A DNA stretch of 64,000 nt from Cryptomeria japonica. Taxonomy: Eukaryota > Streptophyta > Pinopsida > Cupressales > Cupressaceae. The stretch spans positions 337,062,793 to 337,126,792 of the forward strand of contig NC_081408.1 of NCBI RefSeq assembly GCF_030272615.1. The letters are read 5' to 3'. Both the position numbers and the translations under genes were made by a program. Positions 35,601 to 45,800 of this stretch are shown piece after piece. Position 1 is the first letter of the stretch; the number at the start of each line of letters is the position of its first letter. The notes under the pieces were generated by a model, which did not search any database, had not been told where the DNA came from, and saw nothing but the letters and a program-made list of their open reading frames with translations.

Positions 35601-35772
35601 TTTCTTTGGTGATTTCCATATAAACAGGTGCAGGAGGTATCTTGAAGACCTTCTCAATTGTATCCGCATCAAGACGAATTATAGCTTCACCATCATCATT
35701 TTTGATGACTCTTGACTCTTTGTCAAAATGATGGGCGCATGCAAAAACAAACTCAGGTTCTAGGGCAGCCAC
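32644..35772 (-). CDS. Intact 1042-residue ORF of unknown function
   Basis: The longest open frame in the window, from MAALEPEFVFACAHHFDK to a TAA stop, without any break. Residues 1 to about 400 look globular: AIIRLDADTIEKVFKIPP, then IGDTITLLSRMMGLEHS, LHHISWGEIISDALCEQLAA, FFMNSYLVYLAASLRHFPGL, FGYFMCQFDMDLRNKRVSDE and YPTDKIILMELGRQIMAVHT. About 480-700 is Ser/Thr/Pro-rich and probably disordered, with basic patches such as TPKRKKQE. About 770-930 has coiled-coil-like segments (CDDLLAKKDKLKEENRQLM, SKLETIEEKLDQTSNTF). No transmembrane segment, signal peptide or catalytic motif is evident. The IEKVF-type and SWGEIISDAL-type blocks recall plant mobile-domain or putative plant transposon proteins, by impression only. 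It sits in an LTR-like unit inside a host intron, same strand as the gene. Confidence 0.75.
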   Translation of the reverse strand: MAALEPEFVFACAHHFDKESRVIKNDDGEAIIRLDADTIEKVFKIPPAPVYMEITKESAAEYYVKREKDCKRHIDRWIQEPRPSFSRWAKLYRCDFKWEIGDTITLLSRMMGLEHSNVFEPWMYQFIMFIRQLHHISWGEIISDALCEQLAAVPTTMTFFMNSYLVYLAASLRHFPGLSTKGDRSLIPVWEYYDQLPLKPSRLHFRRVQDAFFGYFMCQFDMDLRNKRVSDEAWVKVSEYGCLVLQFPTFTYMRIGCYDGQPYMLPRYPTDKIILMELGRQIMAVHTFQSARHKVGMGISSTNPLKIGRYSLVTSVKAKAMEVELQEIKLKRFKPRADFDYRGMKEKIKKSFVHVHRIEDIWVDLRTEVKVLKMDYCRLTVEQIVDLNLADSPQGMIDDGHILDPEYISQRVEEAPLPLIQWSHKECVFILDRFQPILANTNAWLKSNAVRLIKIKVGKEDDSTGPLGRKSEIQIDNKEGASSSGTRIKLRVSRAVVLPPEETTTRGKEKSRFHVRVIDLDNPEEGQQSDDAPRSPVSDSPHKVIPPVSIETPLSPLDLLIDESPQNAVPISTYGPSPDQQRESVLEVPEDNPTCIQLSETDTSTSGFEEFMRQSSCPLVTEQTMVAIQTDIPSRVTTVIQTETASPSPTVATGSELMTLPPWLSSFTPKRKKQEISPDAFDYQQLKQSKSKVAKKAKTISRVTVDSNKMKVAEIVEPIADKPLDEMSAADYKVTMVELGKQTHEVIKHDAQFSVASLVQRCDDLLAKKDKLKEENRQLMAAIHKITKPVAEGSNSIGSSGSQESICGVERGAQKVQALDSWVDQLHDQCIQVGKDIFQIMSKLETIEEKLDQTSNTFKKNLESVEKSLAIWRTMPQQQLSILQEHAIISSRVMYLEFEELMENKTLVLKSLIEEISDARRFRDEVYRGIVSHCERASCNIVSQDGELIPEEEVLADLQMRIHNEWRSEQFSATSIQALMKHQAFLHEIRSILDKDNSALLHCHDTIVKTMVVAKNTHEPNPEELQVSIRKFQGFVSSQKAT

Positions 35773-36779
35773 TGGGAAAGAAGATGCATGATGGATATGG
35801 GAAATGCGAATGAATAGAAATGGGAATATCTGGGAAAGTCATTTTCATGAAAATGAGAAGAACTTTTCAACATGTAATCTGGTTTTTAAAACCCGAATTT
35901 GCAAGGGAAGGGTATTTCACACTTTTTAAGCTTGGAATTTTAACCAAAAATAGTTAAATTCCTTAACCGTAGGGGAAGAACAAGAATTTCCAGCGAACTT
36001 GTAATCGAGATTAAAAATCCCGAATACAAGTTTAAGAGGGAATTTTAGGAAGAACAATGCAATTTAACAATTGCATTTCAAAAAGGGGAAGATTTCTTTC
36101 ACGAAAACCAATTTTCAAGGGGAAGAACATCACATGCCAAAAATGCAACTAATAACGAAAAATAAAGAAAACAAGAAAATAATAAAAAGAAGAGAAGAAA
36201 GGAAGAACATACCTTTATTAAAAATGCAAAATGCTTCCCCAACAATGCAATACTTCTTGAGATGAAGAAGCAAACCGGACTATCAAACCCTTATCACGTT
36301 TTTTTGTAAAAATGCCCCAAATATGGCAGCAATCTTAAACTTGGAGGAGCAAAATGCCAATGAAAGTGTGCATTTCAAGTTTATTGGAGCAAAACGCCTA
36401 AGGTATTTGTTGGAGCAATGATGCCAAAGGTTAGAAACGCGGCCAAAGGAAATCACGTTTTTGCAAAAAACGTGGTATTCAATGCACCATCAATGGATCA
36501 TTAAATGTCTTGAAACTTATCCCATACTCCACGCCTAGGTGGGAGAGGGCAAAATGCCTTAGGAGATTGCAGGTTTATGGAGTAAAAAGTGCCCAAAATG
36601 TGGATTGGATAAACCACGTTTTTGCTGATTCAGCTCCAAAAACCAGTAATAATAAACTCTAATGGCGAAAAATGTGTTTGAAAATGCATGAGAATAGGAT
36701 ACAATCCTAAACGCCTTGCATCTCTAGCAAATCTCCCCAAAAAATCGCTTTGACATCTTCAACAAATCCATTTTCCTTG
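35773..36779. other. Leader region of the ORF-bearing element, upper part
   Basis: Non-coding, upstream of the 1042-residue ORF on the minus strand. It has recurrent short phrases such as GGAGCAAAATGCC (around 36342 and 36384) and AAAACGTG, but no regular array. Confidence 0.4.
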
Positions 36780-37062
36780 CAAATCGGGTTTTGGGAGACA
36801 AACAAGAAGTTCGATTTACCCAAAAACATGCAAATCGGGTTTTAGGGAGAAAATAACAAGTTTTATTTTCACTTTTTCCATTTACAAGCCAAAATCGGGT
36901 TTTAAAAGACAAATAGCAAGTTCGAAATTGTTAAAAATGCACTTTTATGTCAAAATCGGGTTTTTAAAGACAAATGACAAGTTCGAAATTGTCAAAAATG
37001 CACTTTTATGTCAAAATGGGGTTTTAAAAGACAAATGACAAATTTAAAAATACTTGTAAAAG
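36780..37062. repeat. About 60-bp tandem repeat, five copies
   Basis: Units start near 36780, 36832, 36891, 36952 and 37013. Each opens with AAATCGGGTTTT (last copy AAATGGGGTTTT), then GACAAA..., CAAGTTCGAAATTGT and AAATGCACTTTTATGTC in the best copies. The third and fourth units are nearly identical; the outer ones are more diverged. Confidence 0.8.
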
Positions 37063-37100
37063 GGAAATAAAATCCCTATAACAAATTAAAAACACTTGCA

Positions 37101-37206
37101 CATATGTAATGGGGATTTAAAATCCCTATTACATGTGAAAACCATTAAAGTAGGGGTTTTTTGAACAAATTGCAAGTTTACTTGCAGTTGAGCCAAAAAA
37201 CCCCTA
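37101..37206. repeat. Two hairpin-forming inverted repeats
   Basis: First: 37101-37118 pairs with 37120-37137 (centre GGGATTT/AAATCCC, 16 of 18 positions). Second: TAGGGGTTTTTTG at 37151-37163 pairs exactly with 37194-37206, and its loop holds a further GCAAGT/ACTTGC palindrome (37172-37185). They lie in the putative leader of the ORF-bearing element. Confidence 0.75.
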
Positions 37207-37700
37207 TTTTAACTAAAAATGACCCAAAAACAATAAAAAGATAAAAACATTAAAGGGGAAACTTAAAATAAATTATAAGTGACATATTTAAAACAAAAGT
37301 GCACATGTAATTGATCAAAAATTCCCCTACAAAGACCATAACAATGAATATCATTAAAACTTGCAGTTTGAAGAAAATTCTCCACCTGCAGTCTGGGTTT
37401 TAAAACCCGAAATTGAAGGAAAGGCATAGCAAACGAACCCAGAATTGGACGAAATTCGAAACGTAGTTCGAGAATGGACTGAGGATCAAGCCAGTCCAAG
37501 GATTAGTCGAAATTATGCCTCGGGAAACATGCCATAGAGTAAAAATTTCAATTTTTTCATAAAATTTTCCCGTAGTGGTCCTTCATTTTTTGAAAACAAA
37601 AAATGAGGACAACAAGTTCTATTGGGTGGCCTAGAAAGAGCCAACCCACTCATATGGCCATCCACTCATGTAGTTCAGCTACACAAAGTAAGAGATTGTG

Positions 37701-40200
37701 CAAGGATCTATAGAAACAATTTCACAATCGATATGCCAATAGTGTATGCATAAATTTCTTGTGAAAGAAATAGATAGTCAACATAGAGCAATGCAAATTT
37801 TTGCCAATGAAGAACCACTCATACACAAGTTAGAAATCAGAAAAATAACCCATGACATGTCTAAACTAAAATCTTCATTCAAAATCCTTCATTGTATCTT
37901 CCAATATGTGAAATTAGACATCTAAGATAGAAGATGGTTGGAGGGGCATGCTGAAACTTCAGCATTCATTCAGATTCAACACTTACTTTTTGGTAAATGT
38001 TGTAATGTAAAATCTTGGCATAATTAAATAGGACTTTTAAAAATGATACCACGTCTTGAACAATATTCATTTGGACATCACTATGTGAAGAAAACGATTA
38101 CATAGTTTCTTTCATTTAGGCTATTTTGAAAGAACTTAAACATGTGGTATCGAGCATCAGAACAATAAGCATATGACATCCCTTTACTTCTACTTTGGTA
38201 TTAAAAAAATTAGTTCCATGAAAGGATTCCGTGTGTATCTTCAAACCTTACTTAAAATATGTGATGTCTAAATTACTAGATTAGAAACATAGACTATAGC
38301 AAACCATTCAAAATTTGGAAAACAAGTTGGTATCATAAGACACTAGCAAACCCACAATCTTGTGGTCGTGAAATTTCTGTCAAAAGCATGATATCCCGAA
38401 TGGCAATTGTAAAGTCGAAAGACTCGTAACTGTAGTTGAGAAATACTATGAGCTTGTAACCCATGCTGATTTATAATGTGTTAGTTATATGACTTTGTAG
38501 TTATGTCTACTTGAAACTTAACTCAGAGGCTATAGAAATGCATTGAATACCTAAATATTGTATTTTACCTTGCTGGTCAGCAAATTAATCTGTACTAAAA
38601 ATTAATATTTTGGTGACTTTTGCATCAAGAAAACCCTTTGTGAACATGTGATGGTCAAATGTTGAAGAGAGTGCAGTGATGGCTATTATTATTTACGACA
38701 CTATTAATTAAATGGTGTGTGTTAGGTGAATTGTGCTTTTGTCCTATTGTATAGTTGTGATACACAAGCGTTGATGGGGTAACCTGTACATGTTATAATT
38801 TGGGAACCCTTGTGATGGATTTAACTCAATGTGATTTATTGTTTGATTTGAGGCCTAATGCCCTAGTAATCTCTATCCTTCTAAAATGCTTGAACTAATA
38901 AATGTCCATACCATCAATGGGTACTAAATTGGGAGGGCCGTTTAGTGAGTCTACATTGTTGTCATGTCTAGTTGCTTGTGGTCACATCATGTGGGATGTT
39001 GAAAGATGTTTTGTGAGTGTGATGTTTCTATATCTTATGACCACTAAAATAAGAGTACAAGGGTTGACTTGCAAACCTATTGTTTCTATATGGATTCATG
39101 GAATCACTTACCGCTAGCCATTAAGGTCATATTTAGCATAAAAGGCAAGTGCAAATATTATCTCATCCATGAACTGAACTATTATAAGCATAAAGGGTTA
39201 CACCATAGGGTAAATAAAATCATAAGGTTAGGAATATTATTATGACCAATATTTTTGAGTGCATATCTAGTCTAGTTCTAAAAAATGAAATAAAATTTGG
39301 ACCGTGTTGGATGGAAGAACGACATTTTTTTATTCCTTCAAATTTCCCCCAATTAAAATTCTAGCAATTAAATTACAACTATATTTCTAGTTTGCTAGGT
39401 CAAACCCTATGCAAAATAATGCTCAACGTATAGAAGCATTTCTAGACTTGTCTAAGCTACAAGCACATGACTCCATATAGAGCTAGTAATGTTGGTTTGA
39501 AGGATACAAGCTCATTTTACCAAAGTTCATTACTAAATATTGTGATTTTTGTTTTTGATGCCATTGATATCATAATCCATCAGTTTTGTACACATAATAC
39601 ACTAAAAAAAAATTATATATTTAAAAATGTTATTTCTTTCAATTAAAATCCACTTTTATATTCATGATGGATGCATACTTGTGTCTATGATCATAGTCGC
39701 TTCTATTTGATTAGTTTATTGTGTTTCTAATGTTTATTTATTGAAAGATGCATGATAATAGTTTTAAATCCTTTAAAATCTCTATATTACATGGTTTTTT
39801 CAATTTGCTGAGTTTGAGCACCAAGTCTAAATTTGAGTCAAAAATCAACTTGCAAATTCTAAGCTGAGCCCGAGTCTTGCAACTATGATTACTATTGTGA
39901 GCTTATTTCTACCTAATAAATAATGTGTGTCCAAGCAGCAATTGAATAAAAGAATGGACTTGATTACTTTATGAATTGATATTTGTTTATGCATATGCAT
40001 TTGGATAGAGGCCAACTCATGGTGGGTTCAAGGTGTTACTTGTGTGTTGGTAATTTGACCTCAAGACCTATAGAACCCTACGTTATAGGTTTATAGATTG
40101 TTTATGTGACATATAACCAAGTATTGACTAGTATTTGTGAAACCTTGTGATATTTGGATTATGGATACTTGGATATAAGATGACCCCACATGTCAGAACC
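37701..40200. other. Spacer without recognised gene
   Basis: No coding family or element end recognised; open frames here are short and without motifs. Confidence 0.4.
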
Positions 40201-41460
40201 AAGTTTGATTCAAGATCAAATAATCAATTGTCACCAATATGTGAGTGATAGATGTTAAGTGCTACCTATTGTACCTTATGGGTTAGCCGGCTTTACCACC
40301 AGCACAAAGCCGAAGATGCTAGGAGTTGTCTATGTTATGATATAGGAGTAATTTAGTTAGTTGACACTAGTACTGTGTAGGTGACAAATGCCAAGCGCTA
40401 ACTACCATATCTTAGGGTTTATCTAGTTGCCAATAGCATGGAGGTGACAAATGCCAAAAGCTACCCATGGTATGATAGTGATAAACTGGCTTTCACCATT
40501 GCAATGCAAGTTGATAAATTCCAAGAGCTACCCCATACCAAGTTGGATAGGCATTCATCAGTGGCATGGAGACAATAGATGTCAAAATGCACTATAACTT
40601 ACGGTTTAGAGGGTTGTGAAAATATTATTAATGGCCTTATGTAATGTGTGTTGAATAGTTGATACATTTACACCTTAGCTAGTGATGATTGCAAGATGGG
40701 ATGCTTGCTCATTATCACAACTACCAAATCAACCAAGAAAAGAATGGGACCCAGTGTGTAGTATGGGATGCACCAGCATTCATTTTGTCTACTTGGGATG
40801 TACTCAAAGGATAAGCGTTGGTGAACCAAGAGATGGAAAGATGCATGTAGTTAGTCACATCCACTTCTTGCCAATTGGTCGCTCTGTAGGTGTGAGACAA
40901 TCACTATCTACTTGTGTAAAAATGGCCTCATGTGTTGCGCACATTGTTATGCTTATACCCTTGTTAGTGACAACTAGTATGGGATGTTTGCTTGTCATTA
41001 GAGATGGTGGCAGATTGGAAAAAGGCATGGCAAATTGTTATACTTATGCCCTTGTTGTCAAATAGTATGGGATGCTTTCTTGTCATTAGAGATCATGGTA
41101 GATTGGAAAAAGGGATGGGACCCATGGTGTAGTGTGGGAAGCACCAGCAATCATCTTTCCAACTGAGATGTACTTAAACAATTATGTAGTGAATAAGGTA
41201 AAGGGGGAGATCCTTGCAATAAGGTTGACTTCATTTTCACTAGCTTATCTCTATGTGAACTCGTGATGTTTAAGTTATTCACATTGTGTATGTGTTGGGT
41301 GCATGAGATAGTCACACTGTATATATGTGATTCGTGCACAAGTTATCATATTGTGTAAATGTGTGAATTATTCGCATTGCATATGCCACGTATGCTTGAG
41401 CTAGTCACTATGTGGACATATGATTTTATATGAGATGGTCCTTATGTCATTTTGTGTGTA
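40201..41460. repeat. Interlaced, diverged tandem repeats
   Basis: Three patterns overlap. At 40245-40590, phrases like GACAAATGCCAAGAGCTACC recur roughly every 60-80 bp. At 40978-41030 and 41068-41117, a TATGGGATG...CTTGTCATTAGAGAT...AGATTGGAAAAAGG unit repeats with an 89-bp shift. At 40745 and 41115, a GGGACCCA...GTAGT...GCACCAGCA phrase repeats about 370 bp apart. From 41270 to 41450, imperfect CACATTGTGTATGTG-like units follow. The open frame at 40682-41065 lies in this repeat field and is not taken as a gene. Confidence 0.55.
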
Positions 41461-41870
41461 TTCATACACAAATGTTGGCTTGATCTAGCATTTGATGAAA
41501 TGCATTTGCTATCATACTATTGTGAATGGACGGCATTGGAAGCCTCAGCTTAATTAGTGATTGTGAATCAGAAGTGAAATCAAGGATCTTATATCATTGG
41601 AGAGGATGAAATATCTCTATTATTGGCATGAGAGTTACAAAACCTATAACACCCAAAAGGGATATGTAGGCAAGGCCATTATGAATGAACCCTCAATGTA
41701 TAGATTTGGTTTTAGGGCTAACCTTAACATTGGAAGCTTACCACATTGTGGCAGAGAGTTTTCACCATGACTATACATCCAAATTAAATGGAAGATGTTT
41801 AATCAATTGAGTTAGTACTTGTGTATTGAGAAAATAAATTAGTAGTAACCAATAGGTGGTTATTACAACC
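41461..41870. other. Spacer left of the copia element
   Basis: No gene recognised. Confidence 0.4.
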
Positions 41871-41875
41871 CTACC

Positions 41876-42767
41876 TGTTAAAGATGATAGCTTCGGTCAG
41901 ATAAATAAGATCATGAATAAGACTTACATCATTAGAATACTTCATATATGTATACCAATATACATAGTAATAATCATCGAGTTTATTATTACTATGTATA
42001 TTAATATACATACATATTATTTTCATGAATAAACTAAATCTGATTGAATGATCTAATGGTTGATCATATATCGATTGTCATCTCCCTAGTATAAAATTGG
42101 TGATCATGTATGATCCACTTCCTGTCGATAAAGTGTATCGGCTATCCTCTTCGATCCACCATAAATCGATAATGTATTATCGATTTATCTAAATGGATTA
42201 TGTATATTGATTAACTGATTTTTCAGTTTAACATACCGATTGTGAATCGGTTGTGTTAACCGAATAGTTAACCACCGATTATGAATCGATATTTATTTAA
42301 TTGTTTGTAATGGCAAACGGATTGTTAATGCCACCGATTATGAATCGGTATTAGTTTATAATAACAAACAGTTTGCTAATGCCACCGATTATGAATCGGT
42401 ATTGGTAATATTAAATGGACAGACATATCGGTGGAGAGACATGCCTCCACACGTCTATCCATCGATGTGCCTCCCCATTTAATATATATGATTCACAAGC
42501 AGATCGATGAACAGTGTACCGAAATCAATCAGTGCAAATCTTAGAAGATCGATCTTATTCTAAACACAGCGATAGTTGTGATATAATCAGCAGCACTTGA
42601 AGCATTATTAAAACTTAGGAAATCAATATACTTTGTGGACATACTATCTCCCTTCATACTTGCAGCAACCTGCAAGATTCATAGGTTAGTGAGATCATCA
42701 ATTGAGAGATAATAAAATTAAAAGATACCTCTGTTTTATCTACTAAGGAATCTAATCTACATTAACA
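41876..42767 (+). repeat. 5' LTR of the copia element
   Basis: Starts TGTTAAAGATGATAGC and ends ACATTAACA, directly before the primer-binding site. It contains an 18-bp perfect inverted repeat (41957-41974 with 41985-42002), a 13-bp perfect one (42161-42173 with 42176-42188), and four copies of a 17-bp palindrome. Confidence 0.9.
42235..42400 (+). repeat. Four copies of palindrome ACCGATTatgAATCGGT in the LTR
   Basis: Copies at 42235-42251 (centre GTG), 42274-42290 (last bases CGAT), 42333-42349 and 42384-42400. The arms ACCGATT and AATCGGT are exact reverse complements in three copies. The same array is present, more mutated, in the 3' LTR (about 47776-47940). Position upstream of the element's transcribed part would suit a transcription-factor site array, which is inference. 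Confidence 0.8.
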
Positions 42768-42779
42768 TGGTATCAGAGC
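42768..42779 (+). other. Primer-binding site for initiator tRNA-Met
   Basis: TGGTATCAGAGC, the usual plant copia primer-binding site, complementary to the 3' end of initiator tRNA-Met. It follows the LTR without a gap. Confidence 0.9.
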
Positions 42780-42835
42780 AAGGTCAAGGAAGATCCGATT
42801 AGATTTGAGATAGTAGATTAATCTAGACTATCATT

Positions 42836-45800
42836 TTGCTCATTAGGAAAAATCACATTCCTTTCTTCATAATGGCAAGCGGAGTCAGATTCGAAGATCG
42901 TCTTGAAGGAGCAGCAAATTTTGTATCATGGAAGTTTAGGATCATGCTTACCTTGAAGGAGAATGAACTAGATTCATTTATAAAGGGAAACATACCTGAA
43001 CCAGATGATGACGTTGAGAAAATTCAATGGAACAAGAACAATTGAAAAGCCATGAAAGTAATCATGGATGCAGTTAGAGACCATATAGTTCCAGTTATTT
43101 CAAAGTATGACACAGCATACTGCATGTTCAAATCACTTGAAGACATGTATGAAATAAACAATACCAGCAAAGCTCTCACATTAAAAAAACAACTCCATCA
43201 TGTAAAGATGAATAAGGGAGAAACTGTCACATCATATTTTATGAGGATCACTGAATTGAGGGACCAACTTTCCACAATTGGTCATCTAATTGACAACAAG
43301 GAGTTAACGTTAATGGCTCTAAATGGACTCCCAACATCATGGGAATCATTTATTCAAGGAATAAGTGCATGTTCAAAGCTTCCCAAGTTCGATCGGTTGA
43401 AGATGGATTGCATTCAAGAAGAATCCAGATTGATTACTAGGGGGATTGACCAAAATGCAATCAATGAAGACATTCATGTGTCGAATTCTCACTCTCACAA
43501 GAAAGGGAAGAAGAAGAACTTCAAGAGGAAGAAGGACAAGGGCACCAATAGAAAAGGCTCTTCCAAGAAGAGGAGGGACATGTCTCAAGTGCAGTGTTTC
43601 AGATGTGATAAGTATGGACATTATGCCATGAAGTGTCTGGATAGGCCAAAACAACAAGCCTCCATTGTTGAAGTTGAAAAGGCTAGCATGGAGAATGAAC
43701 CCGAGAAGTTTGTCTTCTATTCAACCTTATCAAGCCAAGTATCAACCAGCCTCAACACCTGGGTAATTGATAGTGGTGCCTCGCATCATATCACCGGATT
43801 CAGAGAACACCTAGACAATATGGTGGAAAAGTCTGATGAGGAAGCAACCATTGGGGACGATTCTAACTACCCAGTCAAAGGGATTGGAACATGTACCATA
43901 AATTTAAAATCAAGCATATCTCTTCAGCTTACAGGAGTATTATTTGTGCCAGGAATAAAAAGAAATCTAGTCTCCATTTTTGCACTTGAAGACAAAGGGT
44001 ATAGGATAACCTTTATGGAAGGCAAAGTTCTAGCATGCCCAAAGAACTCCACAATCAAGAAGGCTCATACTATAGAAGTTAGACATGGATGCCTTTACAA
44101 ACTATGCACTACTCCCACTCAAGCCCTAATTCATGAGACTTCAAATTCAAACGAGATTTGGCACAAAAAATTAGGGCATCTCCATTTTCGTTCTCTACCC
44201 TCCATAGAGAAAATGGTGATTGGTTTGCCTAAGCTAAATCAAAATCATGAAGGAACTTGCAAGGGTTGTGCCCTAGGAACAAATACAAAAAGAACTTTCC
44301 ACAATAGTGATAGCAAATCTAAAAATGTATTAGAACTAATTCATTCTGATTTATGTGGACCCATGTCTGTAACCTCTATAGGAGGATTCTTGTACTATGT
44401 AATATTTGTAGATGACTTCTCTAGGAAAACTTGGATATATTTTCTTAAATGTAAAGAGTCTGAAGAAATCCTTATAAGGTTCAAGGAATTCAAAACTCTT
44501 GTAGAAAACATGTCAAGGAAGAAAAACAAAACATTAAGGACAGACAATGAGAGGGAATATACTTTAGACATTTTTAAGGAGTTTTGTGTAAATACTGGGA
44601 TTAGGAGGGAGTTTACTATACCTTATAATCCCCAACAGAATGGGGTAGCAGAAAGAAATAATAGGACCATAGTCGAAGCTGCTAGAGCTATGATGTATGA
44701 TCAAAACATGGAAACTTCATTTTGGGCTAAAGCTTCTAGAACAGTTGTCTACATCCAAAATAGATGCCCTCATTCACTTCTAGATAACAAAACACCTGAA
44801 GAAGCATTCACTGGCATCAAACCTGATATAAGTCGTCTAAGAATCTTTGGTTGTTCGGTCTACTTACATATACCTAAAGAAAAGAGATCTAAGTTAGAAC
44901 CCTCAAGCAGAAAAGGGATGTTTGTAGGCTATAGTGAAACATCTAAAGCCTATAGGATATACATACCTGGCCAAAGATTAATTGAACTTAGCAGAGATGT
45001 CATCTTTGAGGAAGACATTGTTTTCAGGAAATCCAAAAGCTCTCTTGAGATAGAAGATCAAGATCCTCCTGACAATATGGAAGAGGATCATGCTCTTGAG
45101 ATTCAGAGGGAGACTCCTGAAGAAATTGACAGTGAAGATCAAATTGCCCCTTTAAATGAACCCAGTAATGCAAACCGAAAGAGACCACTTTGGGCTTGGA
45201 AATGATTCAGGAAGCCAAGAATTATACGACACCAAAGGGAACCTTCAGGGAAAGCAAGAAACCTCACAGATTCTCTAGTTATGTAGCCTTGATGAGTGAG
45301 ATCATAAATTCAGAACCATCCTGTGTTAAAGAAGCTCTCAATCATCAAGTGTGGAAAGATGCTATGTCAGAAGAGTATCAGTCCATTGTAAAAAATGATG
45401 TCTGGGACATTGTACCTAGGCCTAAAGAAAAATCTGTTGTATCATCAGAATGGCTCTTCAAGATCAAACATGTTGCAGATGGTAGCATTGAAAAACACAA
45501 AGCCCGATTTGTTGCTAGAGGTTTCTCTCAAAAAGAAGGAATCAATTATGAAGAGACATTTGCCCCTGTTGCCCGATACACTTCAGTCAGAGGAGTAATT
45601 GCCATTGCAGTATCAAAGGGATGGAAGATCTATCAAATGGATGTGAAGACTGCATTCCTAAATGGCACTATTGAGGAGGAAGTCTATTTAGAGCAACCTG
45701 AAGGATTTGTTATACATAAGGCTGAATCACATGTTTGTAGATTGAAGAAGACTTTGTATGGACTCAAACAGGCCCCTAGAGCCTGGTATGAAAGGATTGA

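Larger units (their letters stand above)
31530..37700 (-). mobile_element. LTR-type element without pol, carrying a 1042-codon ORF
   Basis: On the minus strand this unit reads as a long leader with tandem repeats (37.7-35.8 kb), one intact ORF (35772-32644) and an LTR-like end (about 32.6-31.53 kb). That end has a TATA box followed by a repeat-rich transcribed part and closes in TTTTCAACCAACA. No reverse transcriptase, integrase or protease is encoded. The matching 5' LTR was looked for at 37-39 kb and not found, so the element is either truncated there or of another kind. Non-autonomous plant LTR elements with gag-like or unrelated ORFs are known (TR-GAG and LARD types); placing it among them is inference. 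Confidence 0.5.

Noticed and set aside
36780-37062. Possible CRISPR-like array
   Set aside because: The units are whole-length tandem repeats without unique spacers, in a plant nuclear context.
37500-39000. 5' LTR partner for the ORF-bearing element
   Set aside because: No sequence resembling the LTR at 31.5-32.6 kb (its TGTTGGTTGAAAATTTTG end or the AAGTCTTTGAGCT motif) was found here.
40682-41065. Open frame of 127 codons on the plus strand
   Set aside because: It lies wholly in a field of diverged tandem repeats, shows no family motif, and its repeated segments would give repeated peptides only by chance of frame.
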